A stretch of DNA of 64,000 bases, taken from Chromohalobacter israelensis. Lineage in GTDB: Bacteria > Pseudomonadota > Gammaproteobacteria > Pseudomonadales > Halomonadaceae. The translations under genes were made by a program, and so were the position numbers. The stretch spans positions 1 through 64,000 of the forward strand of contig JQNW01000001.1 of the NCBI GenBank assembly GCA_000761475.1, written 5' to 3'. The notes below the pieces were generated by a model. The model made no database searches. It had not been told where the DNA came from and saw nothing but the letters and a program-made list of their open reading frames with translations. The stretch's first letter is position 1. Every line of letters starts with the position of its first letter. Of the stretch, positions 30,494-39,904 are shown piece after piece.

Positions 30494-31786
30494 ATGCGCG
30501 TCAACGTGTATGGAAGCGAGCTTTCGGCCGCGGTGGCAGCGGCAGCGCTGTCTTCGGTAGGGCACCAGGTCGTCTGGTGCCCCCATCCCGACTTCCCCTG
30601 GCATAGTCTGGAAAGTGCCGAATGGCTGATACGCGAGCCGGGGCTCAAGGAACAGATCGACACCGGCTGCCGCTCGGGCCTGCTGACGATTGCCGACACG
30701 CCTGCGCATGGCGAGGTGGACATCCACTGGCTGGCCCTGGCACCCGACCAGCGAGACGCGGCCGAGGCGTATGTGGCCGACGTGCCGGCCGCGCAGAGCA
30801 CGCCGCTGGTGGTGATCAACAACTCGACCTTCCCGGTGGGGCACACCGAACGCTTCGAGGCCTTGCTCGGTCATGCCGGGCAGGTGGCCGTCGCCTTGCC
30901 GGACATGCTGGAAGAAGGGCGTGCCTGGGAGACCTTCACGCGTCCCTCGCGCTGGCTGCTGGGCAGCGAAGACACCCAGGCCACGCACCAGGTCCGCGAA
31001 TTGCTGCGCGCCTTCAACCGCCGGCAAGACGTCTTCCAGCTCATGCCACGGCGCGCCGCGGAACTGACCAAGCTTGCCATCATCGGCATGCTGGCGACGC
31101 GCATCAGCTACATGAACGAGCTGGCGGGACTCGCCGATTCCCTGGACGTGGATGTCGAGCACGTGCGTCTGGGGATGGGCGCCGACAGCCGCATCGGCTT
31201 CGAGTATCTCTATCCCGGTTGCGGTTTCGGCGGTCCGAGCTTCTCGCGCGATCTCATGCGTCTGGCCGATGTCCAGCATGCCTCGGGGCGCGAGTCGCTG
31301 TTGCTCGAGCATGTACTGGATATCAACGAGCAGAAGAAGGAGACGCTGTTCCGCAAGTTCTGGAACCACTTCCACGGCCAGCTCTTCGAGCGTCGAGTGG
31401 CAATCTGGGGGGCCGCGTTCAAGCCCGGCACCACGCGTATCGACCAGGCACCGGTGCTCACCCTGCTCGATGCCTTGCTGGCACAGGGCGTCAACGTCAA
31501 CGTTCACGACCCCGAGGCATTGCCGGCGCTGCGTGCGTTGTATGGCGATCACCCACGCGTCACGTTCTGCGATGACGACTTCTATGCCGCATGCGACGGG
31601 GCGGATGCCCTGATGCTGGTGACGGAGTGGAAGTGCTATTGGAACCCCAACTGGCGACAATTGAGCGAGCGCATGGCCACGCCGCTGATTCTCGACGGAC
31701 GCAACATCTTCGACCCCGACTATGTCGCGGCTCGCGGCTTGATCTATCGCGGTATTGGCCGGCGGGCGGATCCGACAGGCGCCTGA
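30494..31786 (+). CDS. UDP-glucose dehydrogenase homologue with altered active site
   Basis: A 430-residue protein with the three-domain layout and C-terminal half of UDP-glucose/GDP-mannose dehydrogenases (NSTFPVGH, AELTKLA, GCGFGG, WGAAFKPGT). The catalytic Cys of the usual GFGGSCFPKD is Ser249 here (GFGGPSFSRD). The usual Asn four residues after the catalytic Lys193 is Ile197, the first catalytic Glu is Asp137, and the N-terminal GxGYVG NAD loop is degraded. Lys193, Glu141 and Asp253 remain. Oxidation to UDP-glucuronate by the normal thiohemiacetal route looks impossible. It is translated with galU. Confidence 0.85.
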   Translation: MRVNVYGSELSAAVAAAALSSVGHQVVWCPHPDFPWHSLESAEWLIREPGLKEQIDTGCRSGLLTIADTPAHGEVDIHWLALAPDQRDAAEAYVADVPAAQSTPLVVINNSTFPVGHTERFEALLGHAGQVAVALPDMLEEGRAWETFTRPSRWLLGSEDTQATHQVRELLRAFNRRQDVFQLMPRRAAELTKLAIIGMLATRISYMNELAGLADSLDVDVEHVRLGMGADSRIGFEYLYPGCGFGGPSFSRDLMRLADVQHASGRESLLLEHVLDINEQKKETLFRKFWNHFHGQLFERRVAIWGAAFKPGTTRIDQAPVLTLLDALLAQGVNVNVHDPEALPALRALYGDHPRVTFCDDDFYAACDGADALMLVTEWKCYWNPNWRQLSERMATPLILDGRNIFDPDYVAARGLIYRGIGRRADPTGA

Positions 31787-31792
31787 CCCCGA

Positions 31793-31816
31793 CGAGCCCC
31801 GCCAATGCGGGGCTCG
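31793..31816 (+). terminator. Hairpin between the galU operon and sodB
   Basis: A perfect 10-bp stem (CGAGCCCCGC / GCGGGGCTCG) with a 4-base loop, located between convergent genes just after the UGD-homologue stop. No T run is present, so termination may be inefficient or bidirectional by structure only. Confidence 0.5.
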
Positions 31817-31868
31817 CCGCGTGAAGCGGGCGAGCCAGGAGGGGAGAGCGTGTTCGGCCCGGAGGTTC

Positions 31869-32450
31869 TCAGTCGTTGAAGTTCTGGGCGATGAAGTCCC
31901 AGTTGACGATGTGCCAGACGGCATCCAGGTATTTGGGACGCGCGTTGCGGTAATCGATGTAATAGGCATGTTCCCAGACGTCGATGGCCATCAATGGCGT
32001 GAGACCATGCGCGATGGGCGAATCCGCGTCGTCGGTATTGCGGATGTCCACGCCGCCCTCGTCGGTCTTGACCAGCCATGTCCAGCCCGATCCGAAATTC
32101 TCCAGCGCCCGGGCATTGAATGCTTCCTTGAATGCCTCGAAGCTTCCGAACTTCGCCTGGATCGCCTCACCCAGCGCACCGCCGGGCTCGCCGCCGCCGT
32201 GCGGCGAAAGGCAGTGCCAATAGAAGGTGTGATTCCAGACCTGCGCTGCCTGGTTGAACACGCTTCCGGTCGTGGTCCGCATGAGCGTTTCGAGCGACTT
32301 GTCCTCGTGCTCGGTGCCCTGGACCAGCTCATTGAGCTTGTTCACATAGGCCTGATGATGCTTGCCATAGTGATATTCCAGGGTCTCCGTCGACAGATGG
32401 GGTTCGAGTGCGTTCTTTTCGTAGGGCAGCGCGGGCAATTCAAATACCAT
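31869..32450 (-). CDS. sodB: Superoxide dismutase, Fe type
   Basis: Cytoplasmic dismutation of superoxide. The 193-residue protein has the metal ligands in YHYGKHHQAYV (His27), NHTFYWHCL (His near 74), and DVWEHAYYIDY (Asp and His near 157-161). The Gln in FNQAAQVWNH and the overall length point to the iron form. AAGGAGA precedes the ATG at 32450. The upstream 212 bases contain a nested inverted repeat (32553-32623). Confidence 0.94.
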   Translation of the reverse strand: MVFELPALPYEKNALEPHLSTETLEYHYGKHHQAYVNKLNELVQGTEHEDKSLETLMRTTTGSVFNQAAQVWNHTFYWHCLSPHGGGEPGGALGEAIQAKFGSFEAFKEAFNARALENFGSGWTWLVKTDEGGVDIRNTDDADSPIAHGLTPLMAIDVWEHAYYIDYRNARPKYLDAVWHIVNWDFIAQNFND

Positions 32451-32552
32451 GGGGCTCTCCTTGTAGCATGGTCGCCAATGTCCCCTCGCGTTAACGGGGT
32501 GGGGTCACTCTCGGGATCAAAAAACCTTACAATGCAGGACATTCGCGAGTGC

Positions 32553-32623
32553 GATGGCGACTGTCAGCTTAGCACCGTCCCCCTCGGGGGCCAACGCCAT
32601 CACGCTGACCGCCGAGTCGCCAT
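32553..32623. repeat. Nested inverted repeat in the sodB upstream region
   Basis: ATGGCGACT (32554-32562) pairs perfectly with AGTCGCCAT (32615-32623). Inside it GTCAGC (32563-32568) pairs with GCTGAC (32604-32609), and CCCCC/GGGGG forms an inner hairpin (32579-32590). GATGGCG (32553-32559) can instead pair with CGCCATC (32595-32601), giving two exclusive folds. It lies between divergent genes sodB and the coiled-coil protein. No T tract follows on either strand. The function is unknown. Confidence 0.6.
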
Positions 32624-32661
32624 GTCATTGATAAATAACGTATTCGAGACGAGACCCGAGC

Positions 32662-33498
32662 ATGTCTGAACGATCGGAAAAGACACGTCAGGAACCGCGT
32701 ATCGTCCCCGAGCGCGACAGCGATCACCTGAGTGCGGCTCCCGCCGGGAGTCGTCCGCGTCATGCGAGTGGCGGTTCGCGCCGTCGCCGTACCCGCGTGT
32801 GGCCACTCTGGTGCCTGACGCTGTTGCTCATCGCCGCACTCGTCGTCATCACGGGCTTTTACTGGCAGGAACGCCAGGCCTGGCAGGTCCGACTTTCCAA
32901 TCTCGAGGCCCGCCAGAGCACGCTGACGGATCGTCTCGATGCCACGGGCAGTTCGCTGGATGCGTCCGGCGACAGCCTGCGCGGGGAGCTCGATCGCCTG
33001 CGCGACGAGCTGGAAGCGTCACGCACGGTGGTCGGCAACCTGGAGAACAAGGTCAACGAGTTGAGTGCCGGGACGAATGCCGAGTCGGCGCTGAATACCC
33101 TGCGCGAGAATCAACAGGCCCAGCAGGCCCTCATCGCCGCACAGCAAACCGCGCTGGAGGCACTGGAAAACACAGGAGAGGACGAACGCGCCACTCTGAG
33201 TTCACGCCTGGACACCCTCTCCTCGCAGCAGGAGCGGCTCGACACGCAAGTGGCGCAGTTGGATGAACTATCGCAACGCCTGGATCAACTGGCCGAAGCC
33301 GGGCAGGCACGCGGCACGACGCTTGACGAGGTGCAAGAGAACCTCGACGATCTGGGCGCACGCATCGAAGCCTTGTCCGGCAACCACGACCAGGTGGCCG
33401 ACGAGGTGGCCGCTCTCAAGGACGAGATTCGGGAACTTCGCCAGGGGCAACTGGCTCTCAATGCCAGTCTGGAAGCGCTTTCCGGGGCGTCTCGGTGA
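32662..33498 (+). CDS. Hypothetical single-span membrane protein with long periplasmic coiled coil
   Basis: I do not recognise a named family for this 278-residue protein. It has a charged, Arg-rich cytoplasmic N-terminus (about 1-46), one membrane helix (about 47-68) and then almost uninterrupted heptad-like coiled coil (about 70-275), rich in Leu, Gln, Asp, Glu and Ala. The topology suggests a periplasmic rod or scaffold. It precedes tamAB by 132 bases on the same strand, which hints at an envelope role but does not prove one. The ribosome-binding site is weak. Confidence 0.75.
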   Translation: MSERSEKTRQEPRIVPERDSDHLSAAPAGSRPRHASGGSRRRRTRVWPLWCLTLLLIAALVVITGFYWQERQAWQVRLSNLEARQSTLTDRLDATGSSLDASGDSLRGELDRLRDELEASRTVVGNLENKVNELSAGTNAESALNTLRENQQAQQALIAAQQTALEALENTGEDERATLSSRLDTLSSQQERLDTQVAQLDELSQRLDQLAEAGQARGTTLDEVQENLDDLGARIEALSGNHDQVADEVAALKDEIRELRQGQLALNASLEALSGASR

Positions 33499-33630
33499 CG
33501 CCATATCCAGGGCAGACTGACCACGCGATCGCATGACAAGGACCGAGTCATTGAACATCCATCATGGTTTTCCTGCAGGGCACGGCCTCGGCCGGCCCTC
33601 GATCGTTCTCGACGCGTCCCCCCAGGCGTT

Positions 33631-35466
33631 ATGAGAACGCTGCGTCACTCAGCCGTGAAGCGCCTCCTCTGCGGGGTGGCCTTGAGCGTCGTCACGTCCA
33701 GTGCCTTGGCCCTGGAGGCGTCGGTCGAAGGCCTCGACGGCCCGGCTGCCACGAACGTCGTCAACTTCCTCGAGCCGCTCGATACCCGGAACATCAGTGA
33801 GGCGCGTCTCGACAGCGATATCCGTGAGCGTACGCAACGAGCGTTGCGCGCATTCGGCTATTATTCGCCCCAGATCGAGACCTCCTATCCCGACGGCATG
33901 TTCGCTGGCGACGTGGTGATCGCCATCGATCCCGGGCCCCGTACCCATATCACGCAACTCGATCTGGGCGTCGACGGCGCTGCCGGCGACGATCCCGCCT
34001 TCCGGAAGGCCCTCGCGAGCATACCGCTCGAGGAAGGCGACCCGCTTCGCCACGACCGTTACGACAGCGCCAAGACCCGGCTTTCCACACTGGCGCTGGA
34101 ACGGGGCTATTTCGATGCGGGATTCGCGCAACAAAGCATGGAAGTGCGCCCCTGGGAGGCGAGCGCACGCCTGTTTCTGCGCATGCGCAGCGGTCCTCGC
34201 TACCGTTTCGGCGATATTCGTTTCGCGGGCAGTCAAATCGAAGAAGCCCGTCTGCGGCGCATGCTGCCTTTCACCAAGGGCGATCCCTATCTGGCGGGGC
34301 AACTGGCCGAATACAACCAGCGTCTGGGACAGACCAACTGGTTTCGCGGCATCGCCGTTCGCCCGCGCATCGGCGACGAGCGCAACGTCACGCGGGGCGG
34401 GCAATGGTGGCAAGAGGCCACGGGGCGCACGCCTCCCCTGAGTAGCGGCGCGGGGCTGGCCGCCGTGCGCCGTCTGCATGGCCTGCAGAGCACCGACGTG
34501 CCGGTGGATGTGGATCTCGTCCCCGCAGACCGGCACAAGTTCGAAACCGGCATCGGCTATGCCACCGATGTCGGGCCACGGGTGCAATTCAGCTGGGAAA
34601 TGCCCTGGCTCAACGACCGCGGTCACAGCCTGTCCAATTCGCTTTATCTCTCGGGACCGGAACAACGCTTCGATGGCGAGTACGTGATGCCCTTGGCGAA
34701 TCCACTGCGCGACAGTTATCGCCTCAGTTATGGGCTGCGCAGTCTCGATAACGAGGATACCAAGAGTCTGGAAAGCTCGGTGGAGCTTGCCCGGCGCTGG
34801 GAGTTCGACAACGACTGGGTACAAGAACTCTACTTCCGAACCACCTACGAGGACTTCACCCAGGCGGATCAGGACGAGCAGGTGCTCCTGCTGTATCCCG
34901 GCATCAGCTGGACCCGCACGCGCACGCGGCAACCCAACTTCCCCAAGTGGGGGGATCGCCAGCGCCTGGCGCTGGAAGTCTCCGATCCCGCCTGGGGCTC
35001 GGACGCACGCTTTCTGCGCGCCAGGTTCGACTCGCAATGGATTCGTACGCTGGGTCCGGACAATCGCTTCGTCGGCCGCATCGGCGGTGGCGCCACGGCG
35101 ACCGACACCTTCGACAAGATTCCCCCCTCGCTGCGCTTCTTCGCCGGTGGCGATCAGAGCGTGCGCGGCTACAGCTACGAAAGCCTGTCTCCGGAAAACG
35201 ATGACGGCGAACTGCTCGGCGGCCAGCACATGCTGACCGCCAGTGCCGAGTATCAGCGCCGAGTCACCGGCAACTGGTGGGGAGCCACCTTCGTCGATAC
35301 CGGCAACGCCTTCAACGCCTGGTGGCCCGAGGAACTCAAGACCGGGGCCGGGGTGGGGATTCGCTGGATCTCGCCCGTGGGCCCGGTGCGGTTCGATATC
35401 GCTCATCCGTTCGACAATGAGGAGGATGCGTGGCGTCTGCACTTCGCCATCGGGCCGGAATTCTGA
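33631..35466 (+). CDS. tamA: Translocation and assembly module outer-membrane protein TamA
   Basis: Omp85-family outer-membrane barrel acting with TamB in assembly or lipid traffic. The 611-residue precursor has a signal peptide (about 1-27, ending ALA), three N-terminal POTRA domains and a C-terminal 16-strand barrel ending in a terminal Phe (IGPEF). The late segment FFAGGDQSVRGYSYE is the Omp85 barrel motif with the conserved RGY. The stop lies 37 bases inside tamB, so the pair is coupled. Confidence 0.92.
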   Translation: MRTLRHSAVKRLLCGVALSVVTSSALALEASVEGLDGPAATNVVNFLEPLDTRNISEARLDSDIRERTQRALRAFGYYSPQIETSYPDGMFAGDVVIAIDPGPRTHITQLDLGVDGAAGDDPAFRKALASIPLEEGDPLRHDRYDSAKTRLSTLALERGYFDAGFAQQSMEVRPWEASARLFLRMRSGPRYRFGDIRFAGSQIEEARLRRMLPFTKGDPYLAGQLAEYNQRLGQTNWFRGIAVRPRIGDERNVTRGGQWWQEATGRTPPLSSGAGLAAVRRLHGLQSTDVPVDVDLVPADRHKFETGIGYATDVGPRVQFSWEMPWLNDRGHSLSNSLYLSGPEQRFDGEYVMPLANPLRDSYRLSYGLRSLDNEDTKSLESSVELARRWEFDNDWVQELYFRTTYEDFTQADQDEQVLLLYPGISWTRTRTRQPNFPKWGDRQRLALEVSDPAWGSDARFLRARFDSQWIRTLGPDNRFVGRIGGGATATDTFDKIPPSLRFFAGGDQSVRGYSYESLSPENDDGELLGGQHMLTASAEYQRRVTGNWWGATFVDTGNAFNAWWPEELKTGAGVGIRWISPVGPVRFDIAHPFDNEEDAWRLHFAIGPEF

Positions 35467-38400
35467 TCCGCGCGCTGATCTACGTGCCCCTCTGGTTGCT
35501 GGGGCTGGTATTGCTGTTGCTCGGGACGGCGCTGTCGCCCTGGGGGACCGCGTGGCTGGCCGATCAGGGGGAGGCGCGTGGCTGGTTCGAGATCGCTGAC
35601 GTGGAAGGCTCGCCGCTGGATACCCTGACCTTGCACGGTCTGCACCTCGAGCTGGGCACGCTCACCGTCGACGCCGAGCGCTTGCGCTTGAGCTGGGCGG
35701 AGGATTGCCTGCTGGAGGGCAAGCTGTGTCTTCAAGGACTGCAGGTGACGGGCGCCCGGGTGGTGCAGAGCGCGTCGGCGCCTGCCGATCCTCCTGCCGA
35801 CGACACCGCCGGCGGGGGCATGCCGACGCTCTGGTTCCCGTTTCCCATCGAACTGCGCGCGCTCGGGCTGGAAGACGTGCACGTCGAACTGGCCGACGGG
35901 ACCCGCGTGCAATGGGCATCCTTCACGACCGGTGCCCGCATCGCGGGGAATGAACTCACGCTGCTCCCCACACGGCTCGACGGCGCACGGGTCAGCTTGC
36001 CGACGAGCGACGGGCAACGCTTGACCCAGGACATCGCGGCGCCATCCATCCCGGCCACCAGCATCGACGCGGCGGTGCAGACCGCAGGCAATGCCTCCAT
36101 GCCGACAGCGGCGCCACAGACGACCGTCCAGGCTGAGACCTCTTCGCAGGAGGGCGCTGCGCCCGATGGTCGACGCGAGCTGCCGAATATCGATCTACCT
36201 CTCGATATTCGCGCTCCCAGCGTGGTGGTGAACGATTTCGCGCTGCAGGGGCCGACGCCGTACCGCGTCACCCGAGCCACGCTGTCGCTTTCCGCGCGTG
36301 ACGATCAGGTCGATATCCATCGCTTGCATGTGCGCAGCGACGACGGGGAGGCGGAGCTCGCGCTGAATGCGACCCTGTCAGGCGAGTATCCCGTTCAGGG
36401 GCGGCTGGACACGCAGATCGCCAGAGCGCCGCTGGCGGGCCAGCACGCCACGCTCTCGGTATCGGGCTCGCTGGCGGATCTGGCGGTGTCCCTCGACGCT
36501 TCAGGCCCCGTCACGGCCAGCCTGGAAGCCGAACTCGATGCGTTGTCGCCCAGGTTGCCATTTTCGCTCACGCTCGCGGCTCGGGACATCACCTGGCCCC
36601 TGGCCGGTACGAAGGCGTTGCCCTCGTCGACGAGACTGACGACCGGGGCGCTGGCAGCCTCGCAACGCCTGGCGCGCACGTCCGCGCCATATCGCCTCGA
36701 CCACCTGGACCTCGAGGCCGAGGGCTCGCTTGACGACTACCGTACCACCCTCGACCTGGCAGTCAGCGGGCAGGGCCTGCCGGCCAGCCGCCTGACCCTC
36801 GAGGGGCACGGCGACCGCTCGCGCTTCGCCTGGGCGCCACTGACCCTGAGTGCCGAAGGCGGCACGCTCAACGGCCGGGGACACGTGGACTGGTCGTCGG
36901 CGCTTGCCGTGGAAAGCGAAGTCACGCTCGATGCACTGCCCGTGGGCGCCTTCACGGACGCCGTGGACGGCACGCTCAACGGCGAGGCCCGCATCGCCTT
37001 CGACATGCCGGCACAGGGCTGGCGGCTGCGCGTGCCCGACCTGGCGATCGACGGGACCCTGCAGGACAGACCCTTGCATCTGGACGCCCAGCTCGAGGGC
37101 AACAGCCAGATGCAGTGGGTCATCGATCGGCTCGATCTTCGCCTGGGGGACAACCGGCTTTCCGCGACAGGCAGCATCGGGCAGCGCCTCGACCTGAGCG
37201 GACGCCTCGATGCACCGCGACTGGCATCGCTGTGGCCGGGTCTCGGGGGAGCGCTGCAGGGGGATCTCCAGGCGCAGGGCAGTCTCGACGCCCCCCGGGT
37301 TTCGCTCGACCTGAATGGCGAGTCATTGCGCTTTCAGACCCAACAAGTCCAGACATTGTCGCTGCAGGCCCGTAGTGAAGGGCTCGACGATCCGCGCGTC
37401 GACGTCGATCTGGACGTCGAGGGACTCGACGCGGGGGGCCAACGCGTGGAAACGCTGGCCGCGACGCTCGGCGGGCGTCTTTCCCAGCACACCCTGACGC
37501 TCGATGCCGAGCTGGGGACGGGAATGCCGGTGTCCCGGGCAGGACTCACCCTGGAAGGCGATTACGACCGCACGGCACAACGCTATCGAGGCGTGCTGGC
37601 GCCGCTCGATCTTGCCACGGAATACGGCGATATCTCGCTCGAGGACGACCTGAACGTCACTGCCGACCTGGCCGCCGGCCAGGTGACGCTAGCGCCGTTC
37701 TGTCTGACCCGCGAACAGGGCGGCAGGGCCTGTCTGACCGAGCGTGCGCGTCTTTCCGCGGCACAGGGCGAGGCAGCTCTGGCGTTGCGCGATATTCCCA
37801 TGGACATGTTCGCCGACCGGCTGCCATCGGGGTGGCGCATGGGAGGCGAGACCCAGGGCGAGGCCACCCTCGGGTGGCGCAATGGCGGTCAGGACTGGAA
37901 TGCCGAGGGCCAGCTCGACAGCCAGCTGACGGTCACCGGCGAAGACGCCCGCGGCAACCCCTGGGAGCTCCCCGACAGCCGCCTGGCACTGCGTTTCGAC
38001 GCCTCGCCGACGCGTGCCGATGCCCGGCTGCGACTCGACCAGGGCGACGCGGGACGTTTGGCGCTTACCCTGGGCATCGACGAGCCGCTGGGCGAAGGCG
38101 CGCTGGAAGGGCGCCTGCAGGTCGACGAAGTCGCTTTCGCGCCGTATCGGGCGCTCGTCGAGGGTCTCTCCGAGCTGCAAGGTGCGCTCAACGGTGACGT
38201 CGCGCTGGGCGGGACCCTGCACCGTCCCGATCTTGACGGGCAACTGACTGCCGACGAGGTGATCGCGCGTGGTCCGGCGATCCCGGTGGCGATCGAAGAC
38301 GCTCGCCTGGCACTCGACCTCGCCGGCCAGGGCGGACGTATCGAAGGCTTCGTGGCCGGGGAAGAGGGACGCCTCGATATGGTCGGCGATGCGGACTGGC

Positions 38401-39443
38401 AGGACCCGGCGGCATGGCGCGCTCATCTGGAGATCGACGGCCAGGACGATCCGTTGCTGGTGAGCCTGCCGCAGTTCGGGCGCCTGCGGGTGGCGCCGGA
38501 CCTCAGCGTCGATGCACGCCCCACGCGTCTGCGCGTGCGCGGCGATGTCGACATTCCCTGGGGACGCCTGGAAGTCGGTCAGATTCCGCCCTCGGCCGTG
38601 GCCCCGAGCAGTGACGAGGTCATCATCACCCGCGAGCAGGACGCCGCGCAGCAAGGTGAGAAGGCATCCGGCGAGCAGGGCGAAGCCACCGCCCAGGCGC
38701 TTTCCGAGGCGGGCATGGCGCTGGACGTCAGTGTCATGCTGAGTCTGGGACCGGACATCAGCCTGGAAGCCTACGGGCTGGAGTCGCAACTCGAGGGCGA
38801 ACTCGAGGTACGTCAGGGCAATGGGCCGGTACAGCTGTTCGGCGATGTCAGGCTCGTCGACGGCGCCTATACCGCGTTCGGACAGGACCTGGTGATCCGT
38901 CAGGGGCAGATCCTGTTCAGCGGCCCGGCTTCCCAGCCGCGTCTGCAGTTCGAGGCGATTCGCAACCCCGATACCATCGAGGACGACGTGACCGCCGGGC
39001 TGCGTGTCACGGGCCGTGCGGAGAATCCGCAATTGAGCATTTTCTCGGAGCCGGCGATGCCGGAAAGCCGCGCGCTGTCATACTTGCTGCGCGGGCGGGC
39101 GCCGGACGATGATGGCGGCGACGGCGCCTTGACGTCGGCGCTGATCGGGCTTTCATTGTCGCAAAGCGGGCGCGCCGTGGGGCAGCTCGGGCAGGCCTTC
39201 GGCGTCGATGACTTGAGCCTCGACACGGCCGGCTCAGGCGAAGACAGTCAGGTCGTGGTCAGTGGCTATGTCTTCGATGACTTGAAAGTTAGCTATGGCG
39301 TTGGCATTTTCTCCCCCATCGCCGAGCTGACCTTGCGTTATCGACTGATCCAGAATTTGTATCTGGAAGCGGTTTCCGGTGCGGCCCAGGCGCTAGACTT
39401 GATCTATACCTTCAGCCTCGGGCGCAGCAACGTTTCGCCTTGA
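35430..39443 (+). CDS. tamB: Translocation and assembly module protein TamB (DUF490)
   Basis: A 1337-residue AsmA-like/TamB protein anchored by an N-terminal inner-membrane helix (about residues 10-35) and extending as a beta-taco bridge to TamA. The C-terminal DUF490 region has the conserved ARPTRLRVRGDVDIPWG and SQPRLQFEAIRNPD stretches. GGAGG at 35421-35425 places the start at GTG 35430, overlapping tamA by 37 bases. The 3' end overlaps the convergent ychJ by 32 bases. Confidence 0.93.
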   Translation: MASALRHRAGILIRALIYVPLWLLGLVLLLLGTALSPWGTAWLADQGEARGWFEIADVEGSPLDTLTLHGLHLELGTLTVDAERLRLSWAEDCLLEGKLCLQGLQVTGARVVQSASAPADPPADDTAGGGMPTLWFPFPIELRALGLEDVHVELADGTRVQWASFTTGARIAGNELTLLPTRLDGARVSLPTSDGQRLTQDIAAPSIPATSIDAAVQTAGNASMPTAAPQTTVQAETSSQEGAAPDGRRELPNIDLPLDIRAPSVVVNDFALQGPTPYRVTRATLSLSARDDQVDIHRLHVRSDDGEAELALNATLSGEYPVQGRLDTQIARAPLAGQHATLSVSGSLADLAVSLDASGPVTASLEAELDALSPRLPFSLTLAARDITWPLAGTKALPSSTRLTTGALAASQRLARTSAPYRLDHLDLEAEGSLDDYRTTLDLAVSGQGLPASRLTLEGHGDRSRFAWAPLTLSAEGGTLNGRGHVDWSSALAVESEVTLDALPVGAFTDAVDGTLNGEARIAFDMPAQGWRLRVPDLAIDGTLQDRPLHLDAQLEGNSQMQWVIDRLDLRLGDNRLSATGSIGQRLDLSGRLDAPRLASLWPGLGGALQGDLQAQGSLDAPRVSLDLNGESLRFQTQQVQTLSLQARSEGLDDPRVDVDLDVEGLDAGGQRVETLAATLGGRLSQHTLTLDAELGTGMPVSRAGLTLEGDYDRTAQRYRGVLAPLDLATEYGDISLEDDLNVTADLAAGQVTLAPFCLTREQGGRACLTERARLSAAQGEAALALRDIPMDMFADRLPSGWRMGGETQGEATLGWRNGGQDWNAEGQLDSQLTVTGEDARGNPWELPDSRLALRFDASPTRADARLRLDQGDAGRLALTLGIDEPLGEGALEGRLQVDEVAFAPYRALVEGLSELQGALNGDVALGGTLHRPDLDGQLTADEVIARGPAIPVAIEDARLALDLAGQGGRIEGFVAGEEGRLDMVGDADWQDPAAWRAHLEIDGQDDPLLVSLPQFGRLRVAPDLSVDARPTRLRVRGDVDIPWGRLEVGQIPPSAVAPSSDEVIITREQDAAQQGEKASGEQGEATAQALSEAGMALDVSVMLSLGPDISLEAYGLESQLEGELEVRQGNGPVQLFGDVRLVDGAYTAFGQDLVIRQGQILFSGPASQPRLQFEAIRNPDTIEDDVTAGLRVTGRAENPQLSIFSEPAMPESRALSYLLRGRAPDDDGGDGALTSALIGLSLSQSGRAVGQLGQAFGVDDLSLDTAGSGEDSQVVVSGYVFDDLKVSYGVGIFSPIAELTLRYRLIQNLYLEAVSGAAQALDLIYTFSLGRSNVSP

Positions 39444-39891
39444 GGCCACTGCCGCAGGGACAGGCGGCATTTCGGCCAATGTCGAGGCGCTGCCACTGGG
39501 CATCGCCGTCGACATAGAACCACTGGTCGGCATCGGCAGCGAAACGGAAGCGGCTGGTTTCGGTGAGACGCTGGAAACCTCCGGCGTCGATGAAATCGGC
39601 ACTGAACGTCACCGTGCCATTCTCGTCTTGTTGGGTGCTGTCATGGACGGTCAGCTTCAGCCAGCGTGTCGCGCCGCTCGCCAGGGCTTCGGCCCGGGGG
39701 CGCGTGGCGGGATCCCAGGTGGCAATCAGGACCGCGTGCGCCTCGCAGACAAAGGCGCTGTAACGTGCACGCATCAGCGCCTCCGGCGTCCTGGCGCGTC
39801 GCGGGTCCGCATGGATCGGTGCACAGCATTCAGCGAAGCGCCGTGGCTGCCCGCATGGGCAGGGCCCCGGTGTTTCTTTACTCATCGTCAT
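39412..39891 (-). CDS. ychJ: YchJ family protein with two SEC-C metal-binding motifs
   Basis: A 159-residue UPF0225 protein. An N-terminal SEC-C motif ([13 protein letters not shown]) and a second at the C-terminus ([13 protein letters not shown]) bind zinc, and a NTF2-like domain between them contains [10 protein letters not shown]. The function is unknown. The ATG at 39891 has AGGA at a good distance, and an in-frame ATG lies 6 bases later. Starts of ychJ and msrA are 13 bases apart back to back. Its 3' end overlaps tamB. Confidence 0.87.
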   Translation of the reverse strand: MTMSKETPGPCPCGQPRRFAECCAPIHADPRRARTPEALMRARYSAFVCEAHAVLIATWDPATRPRAEALASGATRWLKLTVHDSTQQDENGTVTFSADFIDAGGFQRLTETSRFRFAADADQWFYVDGDAQWQRLDIGRNAACPCGSGLKAKRCCARG

Positions 39892-39904
39892 ACGAGATTG
39901 TCCT

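Noticed and set aside
31793-31816. Strong bidirectional terminator between the UGD homologue and sodB
   Set aside because: The stem is perfect but there is no T run on either side, so it is listed only as a weak terminator or hairpin.
29552-31969. 805-codon reverse frame opposite galU and the UGD homologue
   Set aside because: The forward genes are conserved with clear motifs and ribosome-binding sites; the reverse frame is a GC shadow.
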